Origin: Lithobates sylvaticus | Taxonomy: Eukaryota > Chordata > Amphibia > Anura > Ranidae | Assembly: GCA_028564925.1 (NCBI GenBank) | Contig: CM053034.1 | Location: 153,429,356-153,493,355, forward strand | DNA length: 64,000 bases | Direction: 5' to 3' | Shown here: in pieces, positions 33,337 through 44,821 of the stretch | How positions within the stretch are numbered: position 1 is the stretch's first letter | Layout of the letters: every line of letters starts with the position of its first letter | Made by a program: the position numbers and the translations under genes | Notes under the pieces: model-generated | Database searches by the model: none | Seen by the model: only the letters and a program-made list of their open reading frames with translations | Told to the model about the DNA's origin: nothing

Positions 33337-34330
33337 CTGAATTATCTCAAGAGCCATTTCACACTGCCATCTGGCCGCGTTATCGGTAAAGCGCTGCTAG
33401 TTTTAGCCGCGCTTTACCATCATTTTACCCACGCTTTTCGGACGCTAGCGGGGAGCTTTTAACCCCCGCTAGCGGTCGAAGAAAGGGTTAAATGTGACTG
33501 TGCATCTAACGCCCATCCCGCCCCCCCCCTGAAAAAAGTTCTGCGGATGCCCATGCTGTTCACTAGTGTACTTTCGATTTGCCATTTTGGGCTCTAAATT
33601 TAGAAATACACTAGTGAGATTCACAGGTAAAAAAGCTCCTGACTGTTAGCGACTGAATCAAAACGCTACCAAAAAAACTGTTAGCGATCGCAGGGATCAG
33701 GTCTGACTCTGCGAACGCTGCAGTTATGTGTGCTTAGTGTTTTGTAAGTGACAGTGATCGATCAATACTGCACTTGGGTGGGCTCGGCGGAGGGGGAAAA
33801 CGCAGGTGCTAGCAGGTATCTGGGCTGATCCCGCTAACAATGCGTTTTTTGGAACCCTAAACTGCTGGGACGCTAATGTAGATCTGATCAGATCAGATAT
33901 TGATCTGTTCAGATACTATACCACTAAGGGAGGTGTATGCTTTGCGCATGGGTGTTTGCGGTACTGGCACTAACCTGGGGCGACGTAGACCATATTTGAC
34001 CCTAAAACCTAATTGATATCACCCACCGGGCGACCAGGGGGTTAAACCGTTATTGGGTAATAAATGGCGGGTGCCCCGACAGTATAAAAAACAAACTAAC
34101 TAACCAGCGTCACCGTAACAGTTATACGGTGATCACTGGTGAAAGGGTTAACTAGGGGCAATCAGGGGGTTAAAACCTTTATTAGGAATATATGGGGGTA
34201 CCTGACGCTATATAAAAACCTGATGGGGAACCTAAATAACTAAATAACTAACTGGCTAACCAGCGTCACCAGTGACACTTATACGGTGATCACTGGTGAA
34301 AGAGTTAACTCTAGGGCTTAAAAATCGCGG

Positions 34331-35372
34331 CAGCTGTGTAACTGTGGATATCCCTTGATAAAGTCACGTGACCGTGACGCAATGCGTCGGGAGGAGGAGC
34401 CTGGTGACGTCACATGTATGCTACAGGAATAGCCGAGCCTGCACGAAGTGAGGACAAGCAGGGCGCACAGCCCAGAGAAGCCTAACTGTTACACAGCTGC
34501 CGTGATCTTTAAGCGTTGGGTACAAGTGAGTAGGATAGAGAATACACACTCACTTGACACACTATACAGAGCGCTACACAATGGCTGTTTTTCTTTCTTC
34601 TTCCCTATATATGTAAAGGAAAAACCATTAATAAGAAGCAAAAATAAGAATCACTGGAGACAGAAGATCTGCAAGGAAGAAAGAAAAAGGAAAGTGTGTT
34701 TTTTCTTCCTTTCATTTATATGTTTCCAATATTCTGAATGATATATTTATTTGCTAGTGGATTTTACTAGAAAGGAAGTGTGGCTCACTATCTGCCAATA
34801 ACACTAACATTCCCCCAATTCATTAACTGATCTCTACATACCCGGCCAGCCTGCTTAGGCTAATTGATTAGTGATTGGTCAGTATATGGGGTATATTCAA
34901 CCCAGGATTTTTTTACACAGACCCAGGGGGATGTTCTATATATAGTTTTATATATAATTTTATACTTAATTTTATAGCAGCTTTATTTATTATTATAGAC
35001 CCGCCTTATATATATATTTTATACCTTTCACGGATCACGGAATCATTATCACTGCATTTTATGATTGGAGTCATTTATCACTGCATTTTATGATTGGATT
35101 CACATACAATTATTTATTTATTTATTTATATATGTATATATAATATATATATAATTTTATGACATACGACACGTTTATTTTAGGATCACATAATAAGAAA
35201 GTTAATCACGCATTTACTTATTGATTTTAAGGTTGATAAAGCGCACTAATTATTTACATATATTGTAATTTTATCTATAACATAATTTAAGTGTGGGAGC
35301 ACTATTTTTATTGGTTGCGGCTACATCATTTAGTTATCTTAAAATCTGGATTATTCTGGATTTTGACTCATA
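34331..35372. other. Unassigned repeat-like stretch
   Basis: No gene. Contains GATAAAGTCACGTGACCGTG and GCGTCGGGAGGAGG, wording similar in style to the GAGGAAGCG...CGCGAAAC segment in the inverted-arm element. A direct repeat TCACTGCATTTTATGATTGG occurs at about 35049 and 35080. An AT/TTTA microsatellite lies at about 35105-35160. Confidence 0.35.
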
Positions 35373-36690
35373 TCAGTGCTTTAGTATTTTATATTCACTT
35401 CTCTTATCAGTTTGTTTGCCCTTCTCTGCACTTTCTCCAGTTCCCCGATATCCTTTTTGAAAAATGGTGCCTAAAACTGAACTGCATATTCCAGATGAGG
35501 TCTTACTAATGATTTGTACAGGGGCAAAATTATATTTTTCTCTCAGGAGTCCATGCCTCTTTAATACAAGAAAGGACTTTGGAAACCGAAGCTTATGATC
35601 TACCAAAACCCCCAGATCCTTCTCCGCTATGGATTCCCCCAGTTGTACTTCCCCTAGTATGTATGATGCATGCATATTCTTAGCTCCCAAGTGCATTACT
35701 TTACATTTATCAACATTAAAGCTCATTTGCCACGCTGTTGCTGATTAAACAGTGCATTGAGGTTGGCTTGTAAGCTGGAGAGACATCCTGTAAGGACTTT
35801 ATTCCACCCCATAGTTTGTTGTCATCTGCAAACACTGAAATGGTACTTTTAACCCCAGACCCTATGTCATTTCTAAATATATTAAAACATAAGGGTTCCA
35901 ACACTGAACCTTGGGGTACACCACTGATAACCTTAGACCATTCAGAGAAAGAATCATTAACAATTTCTCTCTGAATTTGTTTTTTTAGACAGTTTTCTAT
36001 CCATTTACAGACTTAGCTTTCCAAGCCTGTAGACTTTACATTAAACGTTAATTCATGCTGTCTGTTGCTTAAAATATTTGGTCTATGTGGTCTTTTATTA
36101 AACTCTCCAGTATCTTCCAGAATATAGAAGTTAAACTAACAGGTCTATAATTACTTGGTAAAGACTTTGATCCCTTTTTAAATATAGGTACCACATTGAC
36201 CCTACACCAATCCAGTGGTACCCTTCCAATCATTAACGAGTTCCTAAAAATTAGAATCAATGGCTTTGAAATGACAGAACTCAAATCTTTTGGGATCCGT
36301 GGGTGGATGCCATCTGGTCCAGGTGCTTTATCTGCCTTTATTCTTTCTAAATATTTAAGGACCATATCACTTTTAAGCCATGTGGATCATTTGGTGCTGT
36401 ATCAATACAACCGCATTATGGACATGAGCTTCCCAATGATCCTTTGTATACACAGAGCTGAAGAAAGTATTAAATACATTTGCCTTTTCTTTGTCACCAG
36501 TCACCCACTCTAGATTATTTTGTAAAAGGCCTACATGCTCATACCTGACGTTTTTACTATTAATATATTTGAAGATTTTTTGGGGGTTTGTCCTACTATC
36601 TTTTGCAATCTGTCTTTTGTTTTGAATGTTTGTGTCCTTGATTTCCTTTTCACATATTCTGTTATATTCTTTGTAACATTTAAACAATGA
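35373..36690 (-). repeat. CR1-clade LINE, ORF2 fragment
   Basis: Reading down the minus strand: 36687-36373 holds the connector before RT (FKYINSKNVR, NVFNTFFSSVYT); 36365-36069 the fingers and palm (KAPGPDGIHPRIP, VVPIFKKGSKSLPSNYRPVS); 35904-35716 the catalytic block FADDNKLWG, the YADD equivalent; and 35726-35373 the thumb (FNVDKCKVMHLG, AEKDLGVLVDHKL). This order is that of CR1 reverse transcriptases. Endonuclease is absent (5' truncated), there are several frame breaks, and the 3' tail is also missing. Dead copy. Confidence 0.9.
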
Positions 36691-36699
36691 TAGTGTTCC

Positions 36700-36793
36700 T
36701 TCATTTTTATATTTTTTAAAAGCTCATACCTTTGTACAGAGCAGGTAAGTGTTTGTTATTTTAGGGAAAAAAAGCCTTTAGAACCACTTTAAT
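36700..36793. mobile_element. Right end of a TTAA-type MITE
   Basis: GGGAAAAAAAGCCTTTAGAA followed by CCACTTTAA is the inverted end of the TTAAAGTGG subgroup. It lies only seven bases before the start of the next copy. Confidence 0.5.
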
Positions 36794-36799
36794 TCATAC

Positions 36800-37165
36800 T
36801 TAAAGTGGTTGTAATGGCTAAAGGTTTTTTTACCTTCATGCATTCTATGCATGAAGATAAAAAAATTTTGGTGTGCTGCTCCCCCTCAGTCCCCCCTAAT
36901 ACTCACCTAAGCCTGCTCTCAATCCAGCGAGATGTCATTGGCTCCTGCTGCAGTCAATCACAGCCAGTGAGGCAGGAGGAGGGGTGGGGCTGAGCCACGC
37001 TCTTTGTGTCTTATGTACGCAGAGAGCTTGTTCAGGGGCACTCGGCAAAGGGGAGGGGCCCAGGGTGCCGACAGGGGACCCAAGAAGAGAAGGATCAGGG
37101 CTGCTCTGTGCAAAATCACTGCGCAGAGCAGACAAGTATAACATGTTTGTTTTTCTTTTTTTACA
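36800..37165. mobile_element. TTAA-type MITE, TTAAAGTGG subgroup
   Basis: Starts TTAAAGTGGTTGTAATGGC; shares TTGGCTCCTGCTGC with 24723-25134. The GCATTCTATGCATGAAG hairpin lies near the left end. Right end not found. Confidence 0.55.
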
Positions 37166-37460
37166 ATCAATTTAATATATAAAGCAACCCATCTGTGTCT
37201 CTATAATTTATTCTGTGAAAAAATCCCTTTGAAAAACATCTTCCAGCATTTCTAGCCGTGGACATCTTGCATAAAGGCAGATAATTCATGTAACATTTAT
37301 TTCCTGGAATTCATCTACCCTTAGCTCAGCAATGCAGGCAGGAGGGTGTACTTAGCTGAGAAAGACCCTCATCCCCTACTTCAAATGAAAGAAAAAAAAT
37401 GCCCATCAGGACTCCTGGGATGTATGACATAATGTTGGTCTAGGCCAGAAACCAGGAAAC

Positions 37461-37843
37461 TTAAGTTATAACTAAAGGCAAAGCTTTCTTTTTTAGTTTT
37501 GGATAGTGTGGAGAGGGACGCCTGTCAGTTGTTATTGCTGTCTATTCCCCTGTTAAGGAGATTCCCCCTTCCTATTTGTCCTGTTTACCACTATCATTGA
37601 AAGTGAAAAGTAATAGAGGGGAAATCTTCCAATGAGGACACAAGTTCTGGTGACCTAGGGGTCCCCAACGAACTCCCTTTATTTGCAGGGATTTCCTCTC
37701 ACTTCCTGTTTGGCTATGGGACAGGAAGAGAAGGTAAATCTCCCCAATGGGACAAAGATGGCAAAAATAAACATTACAAGGGTTATAACTCTCCCCTACT
37801 CTATCCAAAATGAAAAAAAAAAAAAAGTTTTGCTTATAGTTAA
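37461..37843. mobile_element. TTAA-bounded MITE, 383 bp
   Basis: TTAA at 37461 and 37840. The left CTAAAGGCAAAGC.TTC and TTTTGGATA are inverted on the right as TATCCAAAA and GTTTTGCTTATAG. A fragment of the same family sits at about 42020-42060 (GAGCTAAAGGCAAAACTTT). Confidence 0.65.
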
Positions 37844-39860
37844 AACAAGTAAAGATCATTTACATTCCTGGCTCTCTACTAATGCTATCAGTATAAGAAT
37901 TAAACACAGCAATAAAATAGCAATAAATGTGCTTTAAAACAAGCCTTCAATGACCTCTGTAGCTCTAGACAGAGTGGAATAATAGATTGCTCAGACTGAG
38001 ACAGGGCCAGTTAGGCTCTATTGCATTAGATAGTGCCCTCTATCTAACTTTGTAGGCATTTTGATAGGAGTAAAGCAGGATGATGACCTCATATGCAGGA
38101 CTTTTTTTCAGCTGAAATGCAGAGGAACGCAGTTCCGGCACCTCCAGCACTAAAAGTATGCAATGGCAAGGGGTGCTGGGGTGTGATGAAGGGTCTACTG
38201 CTGCTGGCTGCTGGGGTATCTATTGTTGCTGGAGGATCTACTGTTGGTGGAGGGGATTCTTTTTTTGCATGATCTACTGTTGCTGGCGGAAGATCTATTG
38301 TTGCTGTGGGGAGGTCTATTGATGCTTGCTGCGAGGGATCTATTTTATTGCTTTTCTTGTCATCAATGCTAAATTGCATACAGATTACTTAGCACTACAA
38401 AATTATATTTGGCTCTATATTCTCTAAAAGGGGCCAAATTGGGAGCTGGGTAGGGGGTGGAACCAAGGGTCGGTGCTCAGAGGTGGGTAGGGGGCGGAAC
38501 CAAGGGTTGGTGCTCAGTAGACATGGGAACTGTCAAAAAATTTGTTTTGTTTCGTTTCGTCCCGTTTCGTATATAAAAAAATTCGTAATTCGTGTACGAA
38601 ATTCCGTTCGACTTCTTACGAAATACGAATTTCGGACGAATCGTAATTTTTTTTTCGAATCGTTAGTAAAGTTACGAATCGTTATGAATCGTTACGAATC
38701 GTTAACGCGGCTAATGAATTGTCGGTTCTCATAACACAGAGAACAATTCGAATCCAACTACAAATATCGAATTTCAATTTCAAGTTATGAATCGTTACGA
38801 ATAGTTACGAATCGTTAGTAAATCCAACTACAAATATCGAATTTCAACTAAAATGAAATAAAAAGAAATTATAATAGCGGATATAACGAATGGTTTGAAT
38901 GCTTCGAATGAATTCGATATTCAGTATATCTAATATAGAGAACTGTTCCTGCACAAAGTGTCATTTTTGCAGGAAAAAAAGCTATTTAAAATCACTCGCG
39001 GCTAATAAAAAGTCGGCTACGTAACACAGAGAACAGTCATTCATTGATAAAAAAAAAAAAAAAGCGTGGGGGTCCCCCCCCCAATTCAATAACCAGGCCC
39101 TTCAAGTCTGGTATGGATATTAAGGGGAACCCCAGCCAAAAAAAAAAAATGGCGTGGGGTCCCCTCCAAATATCCATACCAGACCCTTCAGGTCTGGGAT
39201 GGATTTTAAGGGGAACCCCGGCCAAAAAAAAAAAATGGCGTGGGGTCCCCCTCAAAATCCATACCAGACCCTTTATCCGAGCACGCAACCTGGCAGGCCG
39301 CAGGAAAAGAGGGGGGGACGAGAGCGGCCCCCCTCCCGCCTGAACCGTACCAGGCCACATGCCCTCAACATTAGGAGGGTGCTTTGGGGGTCTGTGACCC
39401 CCCAAAGCACCTTGTCCCCATGTTGATGAGGACAAGGGCCTCATCCCCACAACCCTGGCCGGTGGTTGTGGGGGTCTGCGGGCGGGGGGCTTATCGGAAT
39501 CGGAATCTGGAAGCCCCCTTTAACAAGGGGACCCCCAGATCCCGCCCCCCCTGTGTGAAATGGTAAGGGGGTACAAAAGTACCCCTACCATTTCACCAAA
39601 AAAGTGTCAAAAATTGTAAAAATGACAGGAGACGGTCTTTGACAATTCCTTTATTAAAATCTTCTTTCTTCTTTCTTCTTGTCTTCCTTTCTTCATCTTC
39701 TCCTTCCGGCATCTCCTTCCATCTTCTTCTTTCTCGGATCCGCTTCTTCTTGCGTCTTCTCGTCCTTCTCGTCAGGCATCGGCGTCGGCGTCTGTTCTCG
39801 CAGGCCGCTCCTCGCAATGGGAGGCTCCCGCTCTGTGAGGCTTCGCTCCGGCTGACAGGT

Positions 39861-39988
39861 CTTTTATAATGGAGGGCACCTGGTAACCCCGCCCCCTCTG
39901 ACGCACGAGGACGTCATGGGGACTTCCCTATGGCTTTCCCCATGACGTCAGAGGGGGGTGGGGTTACCAGGTGCCCTCCGTTATAAAA
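39861..39988. promoter_or_regulatory. Mirrored TATA boxes at the palindrome centre
   Basis: TATAAAAG is present on the minus strand (39861-39868) and on the plus strand (39982-39989), each followed outward by CCTGTCAGCCGGAGCGAAGC. Between them is a CACGAGGACGTCATGGGG / GACGTCA region with a CRE-like TGACGTCA half. The arrangement would drive divergent transcription into both arms. Inferred from sequence only. Confidence 0.5.
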
Positions 39989-40070
39989 GACCTGTCAGCC
40001 GGAGCGAAGCCTCACAGAGCAGGAGCCTCCCATTGCGAGGAGCGGCCTGCGAGAACAGACGCCGACGCCG

Positions 40071-40262
40071 ATGCCGGACGAGAAGGACGAGAAGACCGGA
40101 GCAAGAAGAAGCGGATCGGAGGAAGAAGAAGATGGAAGGAGATGCCGGAAGGAGAAGATGAAGAAAGGAAGACCAGAAGAAAGAAGAAAGAAGATTTTAA
40201 TAAAGGAATTGTCAAAGACCGTCTCCTGTCATTTTTACCATTTTTGTCACCTTTTTTGGTGA
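40071..40262 (+). other. Small charged ORF on the right arm (63 codons)
   Basis: An ATG about 80 bases after the plus-strand TATAAAAG opens a frame rich in Glu, Lys and Arg (MPDEKDEKTGARRSGSEEEE). An AATAAA (about 40199) falls within the frame, before its stop. The left arm holds a mirrored counterpart, and the relative at 56340-56460 has a similar MPDEKTRARRSGSEEEED. The GAA-rich composition can produce such frames by chance, so I do not claim a protein. It resembles no family I recognise. Confidence 0.3.
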
Positions 40263-41446
40263 AATGGTAGGGGTACTTTTGTACCCCCTTACCATTTCAC
40301 ACAGGGGGGGGCGGGATCTGGGGGTCCCCTTGTTAAAGGGGGCTTCCAGATTCCGATAAGCCCCCGCCCGCAGACCCCCACAACCACCGGCCAGGGTTGT
40401 GGGGATGAGGCCCTTGTCCTCATCAACATGGGGACAAGGTGCTTTGGGGGGGGACCCCAAAGCACCCTCCCAATGTTGAGGGCATGTGGCCTGGTACGGT
40501 TCAGGCGGGAGGGGGGCCGCGCTCGTCCCCCCTCTTTTCCTGCGGCCTGCCAGGTTGCGTGCTCGGATAAAGGGTCTGGTATGGATTTTGAGGGGGACCC
40601 CACGCCATTTTTTTTTTTTTGGCTGGGGTTCCCCTTAAAATCCATCCCAGACATGAAGGGTCTGGTATGGATATTTGGGGGGGACCCCACGCCATTTTTT
40701 TTGGCTGGGTTCCCCCTTAATATCCATACCAGACCTGAAGGGCCTGGTTATTGAATTTGGGGGGGACCCCTACGCTTTTTTTTTTATATCAATGAATGAC
40801 TGTTCTCTGTGTTATGGAGCCGACAATTCATTTGCCGGCAATAGCCGCAAGTGATTTTAAATAGCTTTTTTTTCTGCAAAAATGTCATTCGAATCATTCA
40901 AATTCATTTGAATTCATTCGTTATATCTGCTATAATAATTTCTTTCGAATTAGTTGAAATTCGATATTGGTAGTTGAATTCGAATAATTTGGAGCTGAAA
41001 TTCGTAAACTGAATTTTTCCTGCAAAAATGACACTTTGTCATTCGAATTCATTCAAATTCATTCGAATTTATTCAAATTCATTCGAATTTATTCAAATTC
41101 ATTTGAATCATTCGTTATATCCGTTATAATAATTTCTTTCATATTAGTTGAAATTCGATATTTGGTAGTCGGATTCGAATAAATTCGGCGACGAAATTCG
41201 TAAACGGAATTTCGTATTCCGTACGGAATTCGTATTCGAAAAAATTCGTACTACGGATTCGTAAATTCGTACGAATTTCGAAAAATTTGTACGAATTTCG
41301 AAAAATTTGTACGAATTACGAATTCGTAAGAAACTAATCGCACATGTTTAGTGCTCAGAGGTGGATACGGGGCGGAAACACAATGTGACTTAGAAGGGGG
41401 GAGTTCTAGCACCTATTCTCTGAGAAAAAAAAGCACTGCTCATACG

Positions 41447-42070
41447 TATGCTACTGCTTCTTTATTGTCCAATTACAAACTGGAGGGGGTCCTAGACCAG
41501 CTTGTACTGCACAGCTCAGCTGCAGAGAGTGCATATAAGTGAATAATAGGAGGGTTTTTATCTTTTTAAGAACTGCCCTGCTGTGATCTACTGACACTAG
41601 AAGAATTATGCTTAGGAAACACATTCAGTCTAGACTGCTTATTGTTTGTTATTTTTCTTGAGACCTGCAGGCCTATGTTACCCTTTGGCCTGTATGCCAG
41701 TTTAGTAATGTAATATTCCATATTAAATTTGTTTTGTTTCTAAACTGTTTATTTTTGTTTAGTTTTAGAAGTGCATACAAGGAAGTTTGCCAGTATTCAC
41801 GTGAAGTGAATCAGCATGTTGAATTTTTAATAGAGAATATTTTCTTCCTATAACCAAATACAATTGAAGGCTAAACTGAAAAAATGTATCTGTTTCATAA
41901 ATAATGATGAGGAAATTAAACTGAGATTTGGTCAGGATCACAAAATAACTTGAGGTAGATAGTCACAAAATTTAGGTGTTTTTTGCTACAAAGTATTCAC
42001 AATCGTAGGTTCTTACAACCTTTAAAGTAGAGCTAAAGGCAAAACTTTTTTTTCCATTTTGATTAACCAC
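41447..42070. other. Unassigned stretch
   Basis: No gene. Includes a fragment of the 37461-type MITE at about 42020-42060. Confidence 0.4.
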
Positions 42071-42717
42071 TTAAAGTGGATGTAAACCCGAAAAAATATT
42101 TAGCTTTTTTTATGTCATGCTGTAGATTATAAGATGTCCTATCATTTGAGCCCAGTCTTGCCACAAAGAGTTGATGCAGCTCCGAGCAATCCTATTTTAT
42201 TGTTCAGTGAGATAAATCTTGACAAACAGAGAAAAACTTTGTCAAATCCTCCCCCTTGCTGTGAGTGACAGGTGATTTATATATCTCCTGCACTAGCCTA
42301 AGAGACATGTATTATTTTTTAATTCCCTCCCACTCCTTTCTTCTGCTGCTCTGCCAGGATTGGATGTTCCACACCTCAGCATAATTGGGCATGCTGAAGT
42401 CATGTGGTTATTTACCTGTCTTTTCACTGGATGTTAGAGATCATAGCAGAAGTTCAGTGTAAGAAATACACAAGAGAAAATGCATATTGACAAGGGGAGT
42501 GTAGAGGTGGGCGGGGAGTCTACTGACATCACGACTCCACCCACCGAGCTCCAGACAACAGACCCACCCACAGAATCTGCAGTTTTTCGGGTCTCATAAC
42601 AGACAGAGGGGAGACATTTGACAGGTAAAGATACATGCAGGAGGCATGTATATCCTTATAGATAACCCCTATGGCAGTAGTTTAGAAAGGATGACATTGG
42701 GTTTACATCCACTTTAA
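42071..42717. mobile_element. TTAA-bounded MITE, 647 bp
   Basis: TTAAAGTGGATGTAAACCC at 42071 is exactly inverted at 42699-42717, with TTAA target sites. Non-coding. The perfect ends suggest a fairly recent insertion. Confidence 0.85.
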
Positions 42718-43002
42718 GGTCTGTCCTATAGTAGTTTTACTACTACAGGGCGGCACCTCTGTGCCGGATCATGTACAGGGCTGCTGATAGAAAGCGTGGA
42801 GCCCCACCAAGAAAACATTAAATCTATATTTGGCTAGAAATACGATAAAACTATTAGCAGACACAAATACAACATAACTCACAGAATTCCTGCTAAATTT
42901 AAAAGATAAAACTAAGTTAATAAATAAAAATGAAGATGAGATGAAAAAAATATACAGGCTCCGAGGGACAGAGGGACAGAGGGAGAGAAACAAAGTGTTA
43001 GG
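42718..43002. other. Unassigned stretch
   Basis: No gene; a GAGGGACAGA short repeat lies at about 42960-42985. Confidence 0.4.
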
Positions 43003-43300
43003 CTCCATGCACACTGGGCTTAAAAAAATGCCAGTTCACTTGGCAGACAAAAACGGTCATATAGAAAAAAAAATTTACAAAGTTTAGATGAGTTTGGGAG
43101 AGTTTTACATTTTTTCTGGCAGTAAGCTCCAATGAGAAACGCAAGCCAGAAGGTTTTTTTTCCTGCCTCTAAACGTTGAGCTCAAAATATGCCTGTAATC
43201 GTCCTAATGTGCATGGACACATAGGATAGCATTGAGGCAGAACACAAAACTCCTGTAGAAGCAGCGATTTTTAAGCCAATGTGCATGGAGTCTTCGATCA
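43003..43300. mobile_element. MITE with GGCTCCATGCACA ends
   Basis: GGCTCCATGCACACTGGGCTT near 43005 is inverted as AAGCCAATGTGCATGGAG near 43275-43293. About 290 bases, non-coding. The target duplication could not be set. Confidence 0.6.
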
Positions 43301-43309
43301 TTAGGCAAA

Positions 43310-44060
43310 GAGACAGAACAGCAATCTGCATATGTAAAAAAGGCAAATTGACATTCTGATAGGAGGGAAGGCATGGATCCTGTGTCTCTGCAAAGCAGGG
43401 ACGAGAATCCATGTCTTCCCCTAGTAAAAGCACCTCCCAAAGTGTAGTAAAACACTGGCTAGGCACACAGTTAATCCTTTGATCGCTTGTGATGTTAACC
43501 CCTTCCCAGCCAGTGTCAGTACAGTGACAGTGCATATTTTTTAGTACTGATCACTCTATTAGTGTTACTGGTCCCTAAAAAGTGTCAGTTAGTGTCAGAA
43601 TGTCTGCTGCAATAGCACAGTCCCGCTATAAGTCGCTGATCGATGCCATTACTAGAAAAAAATAAAAAATTGTAGACGCTATCACTTTTGCGCAAATCAA
43701 TCAATATACGCTTATTGTTTTGTTTTTTGTTTTCTACCAAAAATATGTAGCATCAGGAAGAAATTTGATTGTTTCAATTTTTATTGGATATTTTTTATAG
43801 CAAAAAGTAAAAAAATATAGTTTTTTTTTTTCAAAATTGTCGGTCTTTTTTTGTTTATGGTGCAAAAAATAAAAAACCCAGAGGTAAACAAATACCACCA
43901 AAAGAAACCCCTATTTCTGGGAGAAAAAGGAAATCAAATTTTTTTTAGGGTACAATGTTGCATGATCGCGCAATTGTCAGTTAAATTAATGTGGTGCCTT
44001 ATCGCAGAAAATGGCCTGTCCATTAAGGGGGGTAAATCTTCCGAAGGTCAAGTGGTTATG
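43310..44060 (-). mobile_element. Non-autonomous piggyBac-type element, reversed
   Basis: On the minus strand it starts near CCACTTGACCTTCGG (44057) and follows the order of 48605-49537: CGATCATGCAACATTG, CAAAAGTGATAGCGTC, AGTGATCAGTACTAAAAA, GGTTAACATCACAAGCG. The terminal TTAA at 44057 is altered. No transposase. Confidence 0.6.
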
Positions 44061-44818
44061 CACAAACAGAGGAACTACCAGCCAAACAAAATCAGGATCT
44101 TGGTAGTGCACAAAGTCACATGATGTGCTAGTAATCACTAGAGGGTTTATAGGGGTCTTATAAAACAAGAGAGAAAGATGAAATTCATTACAGGTGAAAA
44201 TACTATAGGATGAGGAGAGGATACGTTGAAAAACAATAGAAAGGTAAGAGGTAATAAGAAAAGTTGTTTTATACATAAAGGCAAAATCCACCGTAAAGTT
44301 CCATAGGGAGGGAACACAAGGAAAGATGCAGGCCACACAATTACTTCTCCATGGGTACAATAAGTAAGATAGCTGTAATTTTTTTAAATTGAAGTTTAAC
44401 TAAACCTATGCAGAAAAGGATATTAATAAATTGGAAATATCTGAGTTTCATTTTAAATTACAGAATAAACTTTTTCTTTGGCTGAGTCACAATGCTGAGC
44501 CAATGAAGCCCATATATTTTTTTGTACACTAGCAGCTTACTCAATTGCACAGGATAAAGCACTAACATGGCATGGCTAATTCATCATTTTATAGCAATAC
44601 TTCCTCCAAGGATTTTACTGCCAATAACTGGAATGGGTGGCACAGAAAGATATGATTACTCCCTAAAGTCACCTCATTATGGGATTGAAAGCTTAATGTG
44701 CTAACACTCTATGCATTAGCAAGACCCAGCAGCAGAATGCATTTCTTGGGTGACAAAACTGCTCCTGTTTAGAAGGCTGCTAAGGAAAGTTGGTCACCGC
44801 AGCATACTCTGCCCATAC
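44061..44818. other. Unassigned stretch
   Basis: No gene or clear repeat end seen. Confidence 0.4.
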
Positions 44819-44821
44819 TAA

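Larger units (their letters stand above)
32572..33555. mobile_element. hAT-type MITE inside the piggyBac gene
   Basis: Inverted ends CATGGGC(G/A)TCCGCAG with an exact 8 bp target duplication CTGTTCAC at 32564-32571 and 33556-33563, the hAT signature. It carries no transposase. A second inverted repeat (33103-33336) lies inside, and C runs sit just inside both ends. Confidence 0.9.
30640..33585 (-). pseudogene. piggyBac transposase, split and frameshifted
   Basis: The true start is the ATG at 33585 (MANRKYTSEQ), after which a 984 bp hAT MITE (32572-33555) interrupts codon 10-11; the gene resumes as AYLFLSMTDSEEE. An acidic N-terminus leads into the piggyBac core: YRSIVDQSN, FLGLSLNMGMHK, FMHFSDN, then the catalytic Asp blocks VCVDESLIKFSG and LYVDNYYTSVPLF. 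A one-base-type frameshift lies near 31290. The last catalytic block reads MGGVNLNDQL, with Asn where piggyBac normally has the first Asp of GGVD..DQ. The C-terminus is a cysteine-rich zinc-binding tail (CCVCSKRGF, YYCPRCPD). Without the insertion and shift it would be near 580-600 residues, the family's usual size. Related to PGBD4-like proteins. Confidence 0.9.
28396..34330 (-). mobile_element. piggyBac element with coding capacity, interrupted
   Basis: This spans a left non-coding arm (from GTAACCACTTGAAGACAAAG), a transposase gene on the minus strand (30640-33585) and a right arm with repeated TTATACGGTGATCACTGGTG and AGGGTTAACTAGGGG words up to about 34330. It carries a tandem duplication (29513-30240) and an inserted hAT MITE (32572-33555). 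The terminal TTAA on the left appears altered and the right terminus is uncertain, so the limits are approximate. Piggybac elements of this size with long non-coding arms are plausible in frogs. Confidence 0.75.
38518..41350. mobile_element. Foldback hAT element with mirrored arms
   Basis: Exact 8 bp duplication GTGCTCAG at 38510-38517 and 41351-41358, ends TAGACATG and CATGTTTA. The outer ~450 bases on each side are TTCG/CGAA-rich simple repeats. The inner ~900 base arms (about 39020-39900 and 39950-40830) are near-perfect inverted copies meeting at about 39925. No transposase. The arms match the inner arms of the hAT at 54883. Confidence 0.85.
38096..41438. mobile_element. hAT-type MITE that hosts a foldback hAT
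   Basis: Ends CAGGACTTTTTTTCAG and CAGTGCTTTTTTTTCTCAG, flanked by CTCATATG (38088-38095) and CTCATACG (41439-41446), an 8 bp target duplication with one change. The own sequence is about 500 bases; the rest is the nested hAT 38518-41350. The left part has several GATCTATTGTTGCTGG-like minisatellite units (38205-38345) and a duplicated GGTGCTCAGAGGTGGGTAGG segment. Confidence 0.75.

Noticed and set aside
39593-39817. Arg/Lys/Glu-rich frame on the minus strand
   Set aside because: Mirror of the GAA-rich arm in the foldback hAT; kept only as a low-confidence small ORF on the right arm.
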